Shown in pieces: positions 45,129 through 53,664 of a stretch of 64,000 nucleotides of DNA. Source of the stretch: DATGPD01 sp031423015 (lineage in GTDB: Bacteria > Planctomycetota > UBA1135 > UBA2386); assembly GCA_031423015.1 (NCBI GenBank), contig JANPER010000090.1, positions 62,001 to 126,000 on the forward strand. The letters are read 5' to 3'. Position numbers and translations under genes: made by a program. Below the pieces are notes generated by a model. The model worked only from the letters and a program-made list of their open reading frames with translations. It searched no databases and was not told the DNA's origin. Within the stretch, counting starts at the first letter, position 1. The number at the start of each line of letters is the position of its first letter.

Positions 45129-47012
45129 GTGTTCTCACGACTTCACACCACAGCAGCACTTGGCCTCGTAGTGGCCGTCACGGCTGGCGTCAGCCAAGCG
45201 CAGATCTTGGTCAACGCCGACATCGCCGTGTCGACGACCTGGACGGCGAGCAACGTCTACAACCTGCAACGGCAGATCTACGTTCTGCCCGGCGCGACCT
45301 TGACGATCCAAGCCGGCACCGTGGTCGCTAGCACCACGAACATCGGCGGCAGTCTCGCGGTGGCACGCGGCGCGCAGATCGTCGTGCAAGGCACCGCGAA
45401 GAATCCGGTGATCTTCACGTCGGAGGCGGACCGCGCCACTTGGACCGGCGGCAACCCCAGGACCGGCGCATGGCGTGAAGCTGCCAACGAGTGGGGCAAC
45501 ATCACCATCATGGGACGCGGCTACATCTCGTCCTGCATCGCCGGCAACACCCCCGCGCCGAGCGCGACCAATGTGCACCCGATGGAGGGGCTGGTCGCGG
45601 CGGCGCCGAACGACCCCAACGTGCTCTACGGCGGCGGCAACGACGACGATGACAGCGGCTCGCTCAGCTATTTGTCGCTGCGCTACGGCGGCAAGGTCAT
45701 CGGCCTCGGCAACGAGCTGAACGGCCTGTCGCTCGGCGGCATCGGCCGCGACAGCGACATCGATCACGTCGAGATCATGAACAACGTCGACGATGGCATT
45801 GAGATTTGGGGTGGCACCGTGAACCTCAAGTACCTCAGCATTTGGAACGTCGGCGACGACAGCCTGGACATTGATCAGGGGTGGCGCGGCAAAGCACAGT
45901 TTGGCTTGATCGTGCAGGGCTACAGCGTCGACGCGCCGCAGGGCTCCGGCGTTGGTGACAACTGCATCGAGACCGACGGCGCCGAGGGTTCCGACTATCA
46001 GCCGGTGACCACCGGCACGATCTACAACATGACCGTGATCGGCCAGCCGGTCGCCGGCGACCATGCCACGGCCTGGCGCGACAACTGCCGCATGCAGTAC
46101 CGCAACTCCATCTTCATGGACCTCGGCGAGCGCGTCCTCGGCTTTGACAACAGCGGCGATCACAGTTGTGGCCTGCTCGGCTATGGCGCAAACACGACTC
46201 TTTCATGGGCCGCCACGTGGACCACGCCGTACACGGCGTTCTCCGCGGTGAACGCGCCGGCTAACCCGGCTGCCTTCTATCGCGCACAGAGCTCGGGCAA
46301 CCTCAACCAGATCACCGACAGCGTGTTCTACAACAACCTGTTCGCCACGGCCTACACCGAGGCGGTCGCGCGCGGTGTGTTCGCCGCCGCCAACAACAAC
46401 GTGCGCGAGCCGGCCAACTCGCCGATCCGCTCGATCACACGCGCTCCGTCGGCCATCAAAGGCGGCTTGGCGCTCGTTCGCGTCACCGGGCTCGATCCAC
46501 GCCCAGCCAACGACGCGCTGAGCAGTGTCGGCTTCGCGCCGAACGACGGTTTCTTTTCCGGCGCCAAGTACCGCGGTGCGTTCACCCCAGGCATTCTTTG
46601 GACCACCGGATGGACGGCGTCGGAAGCGTTTGGCTTCACGCCGGCGGAGCCGTGGACCGATCTCGGCAAGTCGCTGGCCGGAACCAACGGCGCCCCTGAG
46701 CTGAGCGGTATCGGCACCTTGGCTGCGGGTTCCCTGACAACGCTGACTTTGCGCAACGGCGCGCCGAACACTCCGTCGGTGTTCGTGGCGGGCGGTTCGC
46801 GCATTGATCTGCCCTTCCTTGGCGGTGTGCTGGTGCCGGCACCCGACCTGTTGTTTCAGATCAACACCGATGCGACAGGCGGAGCCGCGATCAGCTTCAA
46901 CTACCCGGCGGTACCGTCTGGCTCGTCGCTCTACTTCCAGCAATGGGTGTTCGACGTCGGCGCGCCGCAGCTCTTTGCGGTGTCGAACGCGGTGGCAGCA
47001 ACCAAGCCCTGA
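45129..47012 (+). CDS. Secreted protein, probable parallel beta-helix
   Basis: The protein of about 627 aa has a signal peptide (HTTAALGLVVAVTAGVSQAQ). The mature part contains GTAKNPVIFTSEADRATW, WGNITIMGRGYISS, an acidic GGGNDDDDSGSLSYLSLRYGG, and IDHVEIMNNVDDGIEIWGG followed by VNLKYLSIWNVGDDSLDID. These repeated V/I-x-x-x-x-I-x-N-x-x-D-G/D turns resemble a right-handed parallel beta-helix. The last ~100 residues resemble the C-terminal domain of the secreted proteins at 42018 and 62952. It heads the TonB locus and could be cargo or a surface partner of the receptor; that is inference. Confidence 0.75.
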   Translation: MFSRLHTTAALGLVVAVTAGVSQAQILVNADIAVSTTWTASNVYNLQRQIYVLPGATLTIQAGTVVASTTNIGGSLAVARGAQIVVQGTAKNPVIFTSEADRATWTGGNPRTGAWREAANEWGNITIMGRGYISSCIAGNTPAPSATNVHPMEGLVAAAPNDPNVLYGGGNDDDDSGSLSYLSLRYGGKVIGLGNELNGLSLGGIGRDSDIDHVEIMNNVDDGIEIWGGTVNLKYLSIWNVGDDSLDIDQGWRGKAQFGLIVQGYSVDAPQGSGVGDNCIETDGAEGSDYQPVTTGTIYNMTVIGQPVAGDHATAWRDNCRMQYRNSIFMDLGERVLGFDNSGDHSCGLLGYGANTTLSWAATWTTPYTAFSAVNAPANPAAFYRAQSSGNLNQITDSVFYNNLFATAYTEAVARGVFAAANNNVREPANSPIRSITRAPSAIKGGLALVRVTGLDPRPANDALSSVGFAPNDGFFSGAKYRGAFTPGILWTTGWTASEAFGFTPAEPWTDLGKSLAGTNGAPELSGIGTLAAGSLTTLTLRNGAPNTPSVFVAGGSRIDLPFLGGVLVPAPDLLFQINTDATGGAAISFNYPAVPSGSSLYFQQWVFDVGAPQLFAVSNAVAATKP

Positions 47013-47043
47013 TGCCGTCTGTGGCTGAACCGTGAGTCTGGTG

Positions 47044-47078
47044 GCGCGCGGCCCGCCCGTTCGGGTGGGCGCGCGCGC
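47044..47078 (+). terminator. Very GC-rich hairpin after the beta-helix gene
   Basis: GCCCGCCC pairs with GGGTGGGC around a GTTC loop, and seven further G-C pairs extend it below a single bulged G. At 15 bp it is very stable. Only CTT follows instead of a T-run. It lies between the beta-helix gene and the lipoprotein gene and may terminate, attenuate or protect the transcript. Confidence 0.55.
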
Positions 47079-47112
47079 TTCCGCGAGTCGACCTGTGCAC
47101 TCAAGTCAACAA

Positions 47113-48384
47113 ATGTCACGCCTGCGCGCCATGGCCTTGGCCGCGGGTGCTCTTCTCCTTCCTGCTGCTTGTTCCGAGTCGGCAGCCAGCGGTCCAGCCG
47201 CGGGGACCGCATCGGTGCCACGAGCGCGCGTCACCCGTGCGGCACTGAGCCTGGACGGACCACTGTCCACCGCGCAACGCGAGTTGCTGGATGTTGCCTT
47301 CCGCGCCGCGTCGGCACTGCCTGTCGATCCGCACCTCAAGACGCGATCACGCTTGCAGGAAGCGGTGGTCGCTGCTGCGCTGCGGCTGCAGCAACCGGTG
47401 CTGGCGCGTTCCTACGCGCAAGGCATCGGCAACTGGCGGCGCGGAGCGTGCGCCGCCGACCTCGCCTGCTACTACGCGACGCACGACAGGCCCGACGACA
47501 CCTTGCTGCACCTGGAAGAGGCGCAGCGGATCGCCGACACCACCGAGCTCGAGGGCGACGTGCAGGCGTGGCGGCGCGATCGCATTCGGGCCAAGATTGC
47601 AGCGACCCACCTGCTGCTCGGCCACGACGAAACCGCGCGCCTGATGGCCAACGGAGTTGGCGACTCGGAGACCGGTCATGTCGAGACGGTGAAGGCGCGC
47701 ACCATGGCCGAGGATCGTGTCGGCGACTATCTGGTTCACCTCGACCAGCAGTTCGAGCGCGGCAACCTGGAGCAAGCCCGCGCTGGTCTGGACGCGTGCA
47801 CACATCTTTTCGATCGCTTCTACAGCAACGTCGAGCGACGCGAACAGACCGAGGCGCGGGTGCGTAGCGCCTATCCCAAGCTGCCACCGCAGATCCGACT
47901 CGAACTCCTGCAACGCCTCGTCGTGTCGGCGCTCGATCATGCAGACCACAGCAAGGCATTGGCGTTGGTTAGCGAAGCCCAGGAGCTCGTCGACAAGTCC
48001 CGCTGGCTCTTGGAGGACCATGTGCGGTGGTTGGCGCAACTCGCCGCGTTGCGTGATCGCGCTGGCGCCCACGCACAAGCGCAGCACCAGATCGGCGTCG
48101 CGTTGGCGATGTTCGACCGCGGTCGCGACCAGATCATGAACATCGAGCGCGCCGACGTCTTGCGCGCGGTCGCGGAGGCGACTTGGTCGATGCGCGACCC
48201 GGCGGCCGCGCTCGCCGTGTATCAGCGTGCGCTCGAAGCAGGCGTCGAGAACCCCAACTCGCGCCCGCGCGCCGAAGACCTGTCGGCGACCTGTTTGTCG
48301 CTGGCGTTGAACGACGTCGCAGCGAACGGGGCCCTGCGAGCACGCATCACCGACATCCTCAACGGCTTGGGTCACCCTTGGTGA
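47113..48384 (+). CDS. Helical-repeat lipoprotein preceding the TonB receptor
   Basis: The protein of about 423 aa starts MSRLRAMALAAGALLLPAAC, with a lipobox ending in Cys20, so it is probably lipid-anchored. The rest is helical, with weak TPR-like pairs (VLARSYAQGIGNW, LLHLEEAQRIADTTELEG, ALAVYQRALEAGVENPNS). No catalytic motif is visible. The upstream in-frame region is less plausible because the ATG at 47113 exactly begins the lipoprotein signal. Its TGA overlaps the receptor's GTG, so the two are translationally coupled. Confidence 0.75.
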   Translation: MSRLRAMALAAGALLLPAACSESAASGPAAGTASVPRARVTRAALSLDGPLSTAQRELLDVAFRAASALPVDPHLKTRSRLQEAVVAAALRLQQPVLARSYAQGIGNWRRGACAADLACYYATHDRPDDTLLHLEEAQRIADTTELEGDVQAWRRDRIRAKIAATHLLLGHDETARLMANGVGDSETGHVETVKARTMAEDRVGDYLVHLDQQFERGNLEQARAGLDACTHLFDRFYSNVERREQTEARVRSAYPKLPPQIRLELLQRLVVSALDHADHSKALALVSEAQELVDKSRWLLEDHVRWLAQLAALRDRAGAHAQAQHQIGVALAMFDRGRDQIMNIERADVLRAVAEATWSMRDPAAALAVYQRALEAGVENPNSRPRAEDLSATCLSLALNDVAANGALRARITDILNGLGHPW

Positions 48385-51338
48385 CGCGCTTTCTTGCGGG
48401 AGTGGTGGCCTCCGCGCTGACTGTTGGACTCGCGGGTCAACAAGTGGGATCGATTCGCGGTACGGTTCAGGACGACGATTTCGCGACGCCGTTGGCGGCG
48501 GCACAAGTAGTCGCGGTGGAGATCGGGCTGCGTGCCCTGACCAACGATCAGGGCAACTATGTCCTGCGCCAGATTCCACCGGGCAGATACACCCTGGCCT
48601 TCACCAAGGACGGCTATCTGCGGCAGGTCAAGGCCGACGTCGAAGTGCGCGCGAGCGAGCTGACCGAGGTCAATGCGTCGCTGACTGGCGACTTGACCGA
48701 CATGGACGACTTCGTGGTCGAGGACAACTTGCGACTCTCCACCGGCACCGAGAGCGCGCTGCTCGCTTTGCGCTTCGCGAGCCCGGCGTTGATGGACTCG
48801 GTCAGCGCCGATCTCATGAGTCGAGCCGGCGTGAGCGATGCGGCTGCTGCGCTGCGCCTGGTGGCCGGTGCCTCGGTGCAGGATGGCAAGTCGGCGGTCA
48901 TCCGCGGCCTGCCGGATCGCTACGTCAGCTCGCAGATGAACGGCATTCGTTTGCCAACCGCCGACGAGGACAAGCGCGCGGTTGAGCTGGATCAGTTCCC
49001 GGCGGCGGTGATCGAGAGCATCCAGGTCACCAAGACCTTCTTGCCCGACCAACAGGGCGACGCCTCGGGCGGTGCTGTCAACCTGCGTCTCAAGGGCGTG
49101 CCCGACGAGCCGTTCTTCTTCGAGTTCAGGACGCAGGTCAGCAACAACACACAGGTGGCCGGCAAGGGACAGTTCCTACGCTACGACGGCGGCGGCGTGC
49201 ATTTTTGGGGGCGGGATGGTGGCGACCGCGACGTGCAGTCCAATTTCAGTGAGAGTTGGAACGGGGCGGTGGGCGTGTCGCGTGGCGAGGCACCGCTCGA
49301 TGCCAAGTGGTCGATCTCCGCCGGCGGCAAGCACGTGCTCGACAGCGGCGCACGCATCGGCGGCTTGGTGAGCTTCTTTCACGAGCGCGACAGCGGTTTC
49401 TACGACAACGGGGTCGACAACTCTTATTGGGTGGAGGTGCCTGGCGGCGCGATGACGCCCAAGACTTCGCAGGGCAGCGTTGGTCAAGGCGACTTCAAGA
49501 CTTCGTTCTTCGACATCACGCAGGGTAAACAATCTGTGCAATGGGGAAGCCTGAGCACGATTGGCTTCGAGAGCGACAACCACACCCTGAGCTTGACCCA
49601 CCTTTACACGCGTACTGCGGAGGACACCGCCACCCTGGCCGAGGATACGCGCGGCAAGAGCTACTTCTTCCCCGGCTACGACCCCAAAGACCAGCGAACA
49701 CCGGGACACGACACACCGCTGGCGGCTCCCTATCTGCGCTTGGAAACGCTGGAGTACAGCGAGCGCACCACGGAAACCTTGCAGCTCGGCGGCGCCCACC
49801 GTTTCGAAATCGACGACTTCCTGTTATTTCGCCAACCAGAGCTGGATTGGACCCTGGCCAAGAGTGGCGCCAACCTCTTTCAACCAGACAAGCGGCAGTT
49901 CGGCTCCGTGTGGTATCCGCGTTACCAGGTGGGAACCATCGTGACTCCGCCGAGGCACGCCGGCTTCAAGCCCGCAGCAAACTTCACTCTTGGCAACCTA
50001 CAACGGATATGGAAAGACATCGACGAAGACAGCGATCAATACCTGGCCAACCTCAAGCTGCCGTACGACGCCGGCGATGACATAGAAAGCTATCTTAAGT
50101 TCGGCTGGTTCGCCGACCATGTCGATCGGCGGTTCAATCAGGACACCTACAGCAATTTCGGCGATAATAGTTCGTTCGAAGGCCCGTTCGAGGAGTTCTG
50201 GAGCCACTCGTTCCCATTTGAGGACCATCCGATCACCGCGTCGACCTACGACGTCGACTATCGCGGTAAACAAGATGTATCTGCTTACTATGGCATGCTC
50301 GACCTGCCGCTGCGTTCGAACCTAAATCTGATCGGCGGAGTCCGGGTTGAGACTACAGAGATCGGTATCGTCAACGATCCCGAAGCCGATGCGACTTGGT
50401 TCCCACCGGGATCCCTAGCGGTCACGCGCCTGAACCCTGGCGACGCTGACGTTGCGTTCAAAGAAGACGATATCTTGCCGTCGGTGAGCCTCATCTACAC
50501 GCCCGTCGAGTCGGTCACCATCCGCAGTTCGTACAACAAGACGGTGGCGCGGCAGACCTTCAAAGAGCTCACACCGATCCTGCAGCAGGAGTACTTGGGC
50601 GGGCCGATATTCATCGGCAACCCAGACTTGCAGCTCAGCTCGCTCAAGAACTACGACGTGCGGATCGACTACACGCCGTACGAGGGTGGCTTGTTCTCGG
50701 TGTCTTGGTTCCGCAAAGACGTCCGCGCACCGATCGAGTATGTGCAACGGGTCGCCACCGCCTCCACCTTCGATTTCACCACCGCCGTGAACTATCCGCG
50801 CGGTCGCTTGGTCGGCTGGGAGATGGAGACGCGGCAGGATATCGGGCACTTCGTGTCGGTGTTCACCGGACTGTCATTCGGTGCCAATGCGACGATCCTC
50901 GCCTCCGAAGTGCTGTTGCCCAAGGATGAAGCCGACGGCTTCGAGACCGCCAACATCAATGCGCCCATGCGCTCGCGCGACATGACGAACGCGCCTGACT
51001 CACTCCTCAACCTGAACCTGACCTACGACGTCGAGCGCACTGGAACCCAGGTCTCCCTGTTCTACACCCGGCAAGGGGACACGCTGATCGCCGGGGCCGG
51101 GCAATCCGTTGGCAACTACCAGCCAAGTGTCTACGCCGATGACTATGCCACTCTGAATGCCAGCCTGTCGCAGAAGCTGAGCCAGCACGTGAAGGTGCAG
51201 TTCGCCGCGAAGAACCTCACCAATCCCGAGATCCGCGAGGTCTATCGTTCGGGCTACATCGACAGCGACGTGACCAAGACGTCTTACACGCAGGGCACCG
51301 AGTACTCGGTGACCATCGGCGGCAAGTTCACCTTCTGA
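48381..51338 (+). CDS. TonB-dependent outer-membrane receptor with regulatory-like N-terminal domain
   Basis: The 985-aa receptor starts at GTG 48381 with a signal peptide (VTRFLAGVVASALTVGLAGQ). A regulatory-like beta-sandwich follows (IRGTVQDDDFATPLAAAQV to PPGRYTLAFTKDGYLRQVK), then a plug domain (VIRGLPDRYVSSQMNGIRL, AVIESIQVTKTFLPDQQGD, ASGGAVNLRLKG) and a beta-barrel. The protein ends in an aromatic residue (GGKFTF), the outer-membrane insertion signal. The barrel contains TonB-receptor motifs such as RSSYNKTVARQTFKELTP. The ligand is unknown. The TGA stop is embedded in structured element copy B. Confidence 0.92.
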   Translation: MTRFLAGVVASALTVGLAGQQVGSIRGTVQDDDFATPLAAAQVVAVEIGLRALTNDQGNYVLRQIPPGRYTLAFTKDGYLRQVKADVEVRASELTEVNASLTGDLTDMDDFVVEDNLRLSTGTESALLALRFASPALMDSVSADLMSRAGVSDAAAALRLVAGASVQDGKSAVIRGLPDRYVSSQMNGIRLPTADEDKRAVELDQFPAAVIESIQVTKTFLPDQQGDASGGAVNLRLKGVPDEPFFFEFRTQVSNNTQVAGKGQFLRYDGGGVHFWGRDGGDRDVQSNFSESWNGAVGVSRGEAPLDAKWSISAGGKHVLDSGARIGGLVSFFHERDSGFYDNGVDNSYWVEVPGGAMTPKTSQGSVGQGDFKTSFFDITQGKQSVQWGSLSTIGFESDNHTLSLTHLYTRTAEDTATLAEDTRGKSYFFPGYDPKDQRTPGHDTPLAAPYLRLETLEYSERTTETLQLGGAHRFEIDDFLLFRQPELDWTLAKSGANLFQPDKRQFGSVWYPRYQVGTIVTPPRHAGFKPAANFTLGNLQRIWKDIDEDSDQYLANLKLPYDAGDDIESYLKFGWFADHVDRRFNQDTYSNFGDNSSFEGPFEEFWSHSFPFEDHPITASTYDVDYRGKQDVSAYYGMLDLPLRSNLNLIGGVRVETTEIGIVNDPEADATWFPPGSLAVTRLNPGDADVAFKEDDILPSVSLIYTPVESVTIRSSYNKTVARQTFKELTPILQQEYLGGPIFIGNPDLQLSSLKNYDVRIDYTPYEGGLFSVSWFRKDVRAPIEYVQRVATASTFDFTTAVNYPRGRLVGWEMETRQDIGHFVSVFTGLSFGANATILASEVLLPKDEADGFETANINAPMRSRDMTNAPDSLLNLNLTYDVERTGTQVSLFYTRQGDTLIAGAGQSVGNYQPSVYADDYATLNASLSQKLSQHVKVQFAAKNLTNPEIREVYRSGYIDSDVTKTSYTQGTEYSVTIGGKFTF

Positions 51339-51400
51339 GCGGCGGCGCGCCAGGCGCGACGCCGCTCAGGCGAGCCAGCAGAGCTGGCTCGACGCTGAGG
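51333..51400 (+). repeat. Stop-codon-embedded tandem hairpin element, copy B (after the TonB receptor)
   Basis: TGAGCGGCG (51336-51344, starting with the receptor's stop) pairs with CGCCGCTCA (51360-51368). Inside is a G.A mismatch and a CGCGC/GCGCG helix with a CAG loop. A second hairpin pairs CGAGCCAGC with GCTGGCTCG around AGA; after GCTGGCTC come GAC and GCTGAG. The architecture matches copies A (6249) and C (62191), with arm bases changed in pairs. Confidence 0.9.
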
Positions 51401-51587
51401 CACTCGTCTTGGCGGCCTCGTGGTCGAAGAACGATCCGTCCCATTTTGTTCTTTGGAAGCGGGCGACGCGACAGGCGCGAGGCGGAACGGCCGCTACGAG
51501 GACAGGTCACTCCTTTGCCAAACCTTGACACACTCTACATGGGTTGCGGCCTTGAGCTGCGTTGCGCCCTGGCTAGGGTCGGAACGC

Positions 51588-52679
51588 ATGGTCCCGCACC
51601 GATTGCTCGTCGTCTTGTTGGTTGTCCTAGGGAGCACTGGCTGTGGTGGCGGCTCGCAGCACCGACCCCGACAGTCCCTGGGCACAACGATCCTGGATAG
51701 CGCCGGAGGCATCGTCGTGCTGACTGCCGGCCCGCTGAGCGGGCTGCGCATCGAGATTCCTCCTGGAGCGCTCACGCAACCGACCGTGATCACTGTGTCC
51801 GACGAGTTCGCAAGTGCAACGCCGGGCTTTCGCGCCCTGCAGCGCGCGGCGGCAATCGAACCGGCGGACTTGCAGTTTGCGTTGCCGGTGCGGGTGACAC
51901 TGCCGTTCGACGCCAGTGGCCAGTCGAGCAACGAGATTGTTCCGCTGGCGCGCTTTGCCAATGGCCGCATGCATGAGTGCGCGCCGGTCACCGTCGGCGA
52001 CGGCGCGCTCACGTTCGAGGTGACGCAGTTTCCGAGGTTGTGGGCGGCCGAGCGGCTGTTCGGTGGCTTCACCACCCTGGCGCACCTGCCGACTGAAGAT
52101 GGCAACTTCTGGACACTGGACAACGGCACCACGGTGCACATGACCTTCTCGTCGACCGAACCCAACCTGGAGGGCCTCGACGTGTATCGCCTCGGGTTCG
52201 AGACATCGGTCGAGACGAACCAGCCGAGCTTTGGCCTCTATCTCATGGTGGCGGAGTCCGGCGCGTTGCTCTTGCGCGGGACCTTCGTCGCGACTGCGAG
52301 CGAGAGCTACCAGATCCTGCACGAGGCGGTACCGTTCTTCCCGGCAGCGCTCACCATCGGCCTGCCTATGGTTGCTGTGCACACGTTCGACGAGGCGCGT
52401 CCGCTAGGAGGCGTTGGCACCATGTCTGCCGGGATTGCCCGTTCAGAACTGCTGGCGGATTTTCCCGAGAAGGTCGTGACTCCCATGGGTACGTTCACCG
52501 ATGTGTTCCGCCTACATTGGCGCACCAATTTGGTGTGGGAGCGTGGCGGCGAAACCGAACGCAACATCGCCTTCACCTTTGCGCGCCGCATCGGCCCGGT
52601 CGCTGTGGACGACGGCATCAGCGCGGGACGCCTTTCGCGCGGAGCTGTCGGCGGCCGTCCCATCCGCCGACCGAGCTGA
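51588..52679 (+). CDS. Lipoprotein with ZU5-like domain
   Basis: The protein of about 363 aa starts MVPHRLLVVLLVVLGSTGC, a lipoprotein signal with the acylated Cys at residue 19. Residues ~35-75 resemble a ZU5 domain (LSGLRIEIPPGALTQPTV), an all-beta fold found in many surface proteins. The remaining ~250 residues are beta-rich with no known motif. It lies between the receptor and the energy-transduction genes, so it may be a surface or periplasmic partner. About 190 nt after element B precede it, containing a TTGACA near 51527 but no convincing -10 box. Confidence 0.72.
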   Translation: MVPHRLLVVLLVVLGSTGCGGGSQHRPRQSLGTTILDSAGGIVVLTAGPLSGLRIEIPPGALTQPTVITVSDEFASATPGFRALQRAAAIEPADLQFALPVRVTLPFDASGQSSNEIVPLARFANGRMHECAPVTVGDGALTFEVTQFPRLWAAERLFGGFTTLAHLPTEDGNFWTLDNGTTVHMTFSSTEPNLEGLDVYRLGFETSVETNQPSFGLYLMVAESGALLLRGTFVATASESYQILHEAVPFFPAALTIGLPMVAVHTFDEARPLGGVGTMSAGIARSELLADFPEKVVTPMGTFTDVFRLHWRTNLVWERGGETERNIAFTFARRIGPVAVDDGISAGRLSRGAVGGRPIRRPS

Positions 52680-52773
52680 CCTGCGATATTCGTCTTGCGT
52701 GTGTGAACACTCGCCCGCAAAGCTCTCTCGATCTTGGCGCAGTCTTCATCGATCGAGCTAGATTCTCGTCGTC

Positions 52774-53664
52774 GTGAAGGCGGGCGCCGCCCTGCCTCGC
52801 GCGCCTGGCAATAACTCGATACCCGCTGTGGCCCGCCCAACTCTCAAATCAGCAGCTCTCTGCCTCGCTGTTTCGCTCGCGCCTTGCACAGCGCAGACCG
52901 CCATGGGCGCGACGAGCGGCGCAGGCGGAAGCGCACCGGTGGAGGCCAATTCCGCGAGTCGCGCCAGCGAGAGGCCTAGCCTCGAAGGCACCAGGCTGAC
53001 GCTGGAGAAGTGGATCCAGACGCAGAGCTTGATCGGCAAGGAGCGCAGCGACTGGAATCAGGGCAAGGACATCCTGAGCGGACGGGTCGAGCTGGGGAAG
53101 AAGGAGGTCACGACGCTGACCGAGAAGATCAAGTCCGCCGAGGCGGCTGCCGCCAAGGGCGCCGACAAGCGTACGGCCTTGCTTGCCGAGAACGAGCAGC
53201 TCAAGGCGACCATCCTGCAAGTGACCACGAGTGTGGCGCGGCTCGAAGGTGAAGTTCTCCGTCTGTTCAAGCTGCTCCCAGACCCGGTGCGGGCCAGGGT
53301 TCAGCCTTTGCTTCAACGCATTCCGGACGATTCCGCGAACACCAAGGTTTCCACGTCGGAGAGGTTTCAGAACGTGGTCGGCATCCTCAGCGCCGTCGGC
53401 AAGGCCAACCAGGAGATCAATGTGGTGTATGAGGTGCGCAAGCTGGCCGATGGCAAACCGGCCGAGGTCAAGACGATGTATGTGGGTTTGGCGCAGGCCT
53501 ACTATGTCAGCGGCAACGGGGAGGCAGGGATCGGCCGCCCGAGCGAAGACGGGTGGAGATGGGAGCCGGCCAAGCAAGTCGCCCCCGACATCCTGCGCGC
53601 CTTGGAAGTGATCCAACTCAAACACAGTCCGGTCTTCGTGCCCCTCCCAGTCAAGCTGCAATGA
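52774..53664 (+). CDS. DUF3450-like periplasmic coiled-coil protein of the TonB cluster
   Basis: The 296-aa protein starts at GTG with a signal peptide (LKSAALCLAVSLAPCTAQ) after a basic leader. A coiled-coil region (about residues 65-160) follows, then a C-terminal domain (KTMYVGLAQAYYVSGNGEAG and GWRWEPAKQVAPDILRALE) that fits the DUF3450 family. DUF3450 genes are commonly next to ExbB-like TtpC, ExbD, TonB and TPR genes, which is the order here. The molecular role is unclear; a periplasmic brace for the ExbB complex is inferred. Its stop overlaps the next ATG. Confidence 0.78.
   Translation: MKAGAALPRAPGNNSIPAVARPTLKSAALCLAVSLAPCTAQTAMGATSGAGGSAPVEANSASRASERPSLEGTRLTLEKWIQTQSLIGKERSDWNQGKDILSGRVELGKKEVTTLTEKIKSAEAAAAKGADKRTALLAENEQLKATILQVTTSVARLEGEVLRLFKLLPDPVRARVQPLLQRIPDDSANTKVSTSERFQNVVGILSAVGKANQEINVVYEVRKLADGKPAEVKTMYVGLAQAYYVSGNGEAGIGRPSEDGWRWEPAKQVAPDILRALEVIQLKHSPVFVPLPVKLQ

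Noticed and set aside
51527..51560. TTGACA upstream of the ZU5-like lipoprotein as a promoter
   Set aside because: No acceptable -10 box lies 15-19 nt downstream.
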